Below are positions 63,504 through 64,000 of a stretch of DNA of 64,000 nt, one piece after another. Below the pieces are notes generated by a model that made no database searches, was not told the DNA's origin, and saw nothing but the letters and a program-made list of their open reading frames with translations. The stretch covers positions 1-64,000 of the forward strand of contig JAOUOP010000042.1 in assembly GCA_029880325.1 (NCBI GenBank), given 5' to 3'. How positions within the stretch are numbered: position 1 is the first letter of the stretch; each line of letters opens with the position of its first letter. This stretch comes from Myxococcales bacterium (lineage in GTDB: Bacteria > Myxococcota_A > Polyangia > Polyangiales > JAFGIB01). The translations under genes were made by a program, and so were the position numbers.

Positions 63504-64000
63504 ATGAACCGGGCTGATCTCGAAGCCAGCGTCCGACGCGGCGACAAGCTCGAGCGCGCTCAGCTCGAGGGTGCCGACCTGGCCGGCGCCAAGCTCGAAC
63601 GCGCCAAACTGCGACGCGCCCAGCTCGAGGGCGCAAACCTGGAAGGCGCCGACCTCAGCCGGGCCGACCTCTCGGGTGCCACCCTGCGCGAGGCCTTCTT
63701 GTCGGGAGCCAAGCTCGCCGGCGCCAAACTGGGCAAGGCCGACCTCGACGGGGCGAACCTCTCCGGCGCCGACCTCAGCGGGGCCGACCTGAGTCGCGCG
63801 AACTTGGAGGGCGCGAACCTGGAGGGCGCAAACCTCAGCGGCGCCAAGTTGCGCTATGCCCAGCTGGACGCGGCCAACCTGGGCGAGGCCGACCTGGGCG
63901 GCGCCAACCTTTCCCACGCCGACCTGGTCGAAGCCGCGCTGGAGGGCGCCAAGGCCCGGGGCGCTGATTTTTCGCGCGCCGACCTGCGCAACGCCGACCT
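63504..64000 (+). CDS. pentapeptide-repeat protein, 5' part (runs off the window)
   Basis: The frame is open to the window end. From ATG 63504 (GAGGA six bases upstream) it reads MNRADLEASVRRGDKLERA, then about 25 pentapeptide repeats of the A(D/N)LxG type (GADLSGADLSRANLEGANLE). These fold into a right-handed quadrilateral beta helix. An in-frame ATG at 63444 overlaps the previous stop and would add 20 polar residues; coupling favours it, the ribosome binding site favours 63504. The end is not visible, so length and extra domains are unknown. Pairing with the HhH/coiled-coil gene suggests a joint role. Confidence 0.75.
   Translation, partial: MNRADLEASVRRGDKLERAQLEGADLAGAKLERAKLRRAQLEGANLEGADLSRADLSGATLREAFLSGAKLAGAKLGKADLDGANLSGADLSGADLSRANLEGANLEGANLSGAKLRYAQLDAANLGEADLGGANLSHADLVEAALEGAKARGADFSRADLRNAD

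Overview
The window is high-GC DNA (roughly 68-70% by eye) with dense, mostly single-gene or two-gene transcription units. The gene content points to a predatory or social deltaproteobacterium-type organism, most likely Myxococcota. The pointers are many alanine/proline-rich lipoproteins, Cys-rich thrombospondin-3-like repeats ending in a glycine-rich tail, a sigma-factor/FecR-VIT-vWA pair, a matrixin-like protease, tandem FKBP domains, STAND ATPases and a large cyclase-AAA-TPR regulator. This placement is inference from content only. I saw no rRNA, tRNA or CRISPR array.

Layout. (1) 1-3437 is a decay zone: the 3' end of an ISAzo13-type transposase sits inside a PQQ-propeller lipoprotein gene, followed by an internally deleted MrpD/NuoM-like gene, an intact GNAT acetyltransferase, and a frameshifted hypothetical gene joined in frame to the remains of a lipase maturation factor gene. 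(2) 3408-11753 is an envelope cluster: two related multipass proteins with an N-terminal discoidin-like module, a repeat-built lipoprotein between them, and a GT39/ArnT-like glycosyltransferase carrying what looks like the same module at its C-terminus. (3) 11894-15785 holds a Cys-rich lipoprotein, a dienelactone hydrolase and an alkane hydroxylase unit: alkB divergent from ferredoxin and ferredoxin reductase, with a perfect operator-like palindrome between them. (4) 15792-19019 is a pair of broken STAND/NACHT ATPases. (5) 19246-26614 holds TesB, a triple-FKBP lipoprotein, GlpD and the giant Cys-rich lipoprotein. (6) 27019-31498 is an ECF-like sigma factor overlapping a 1299-residue anti-sigma/FecR/VIT/vWA fusion. 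(7) 31718-37855 holds peptide deformylase, a proteasome-like Ntn hydrolase with Ser1, a patatin, an epimerase and a divergent FtsZ/tubulin-family GTPase with a HEAT-like tail. (8) 38345-39720 contains broken IS91-like and IS630-like transposase genes and a 28-bp-arm palindrome. (9) 39823-49006 is a distinctive module: a flavoprotein fused to an acetoacetate-decarboxylase-like domain, a paralogous flavoprotein overlapping it, and a convergent double-cyclase/AAA/TPR regulator. (10) 49686-64000 returns to ordinary content: Spx-like protein, matrixin, lipoprotein, MoxR/vWA pair, methyltransferase, LysR divergent from acnB, a thiolase, an HhH protein and a pentapeptide-repeat protein cut by the window end.

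The best candidates for little-described biology are the flavoprotein/ADC-fusion module with its cyclase-ATPase, the tubulin-like GTPase, and the Ser1 proteasome homolog. Functional statements rest on motif recognition by eye; no database search was run.
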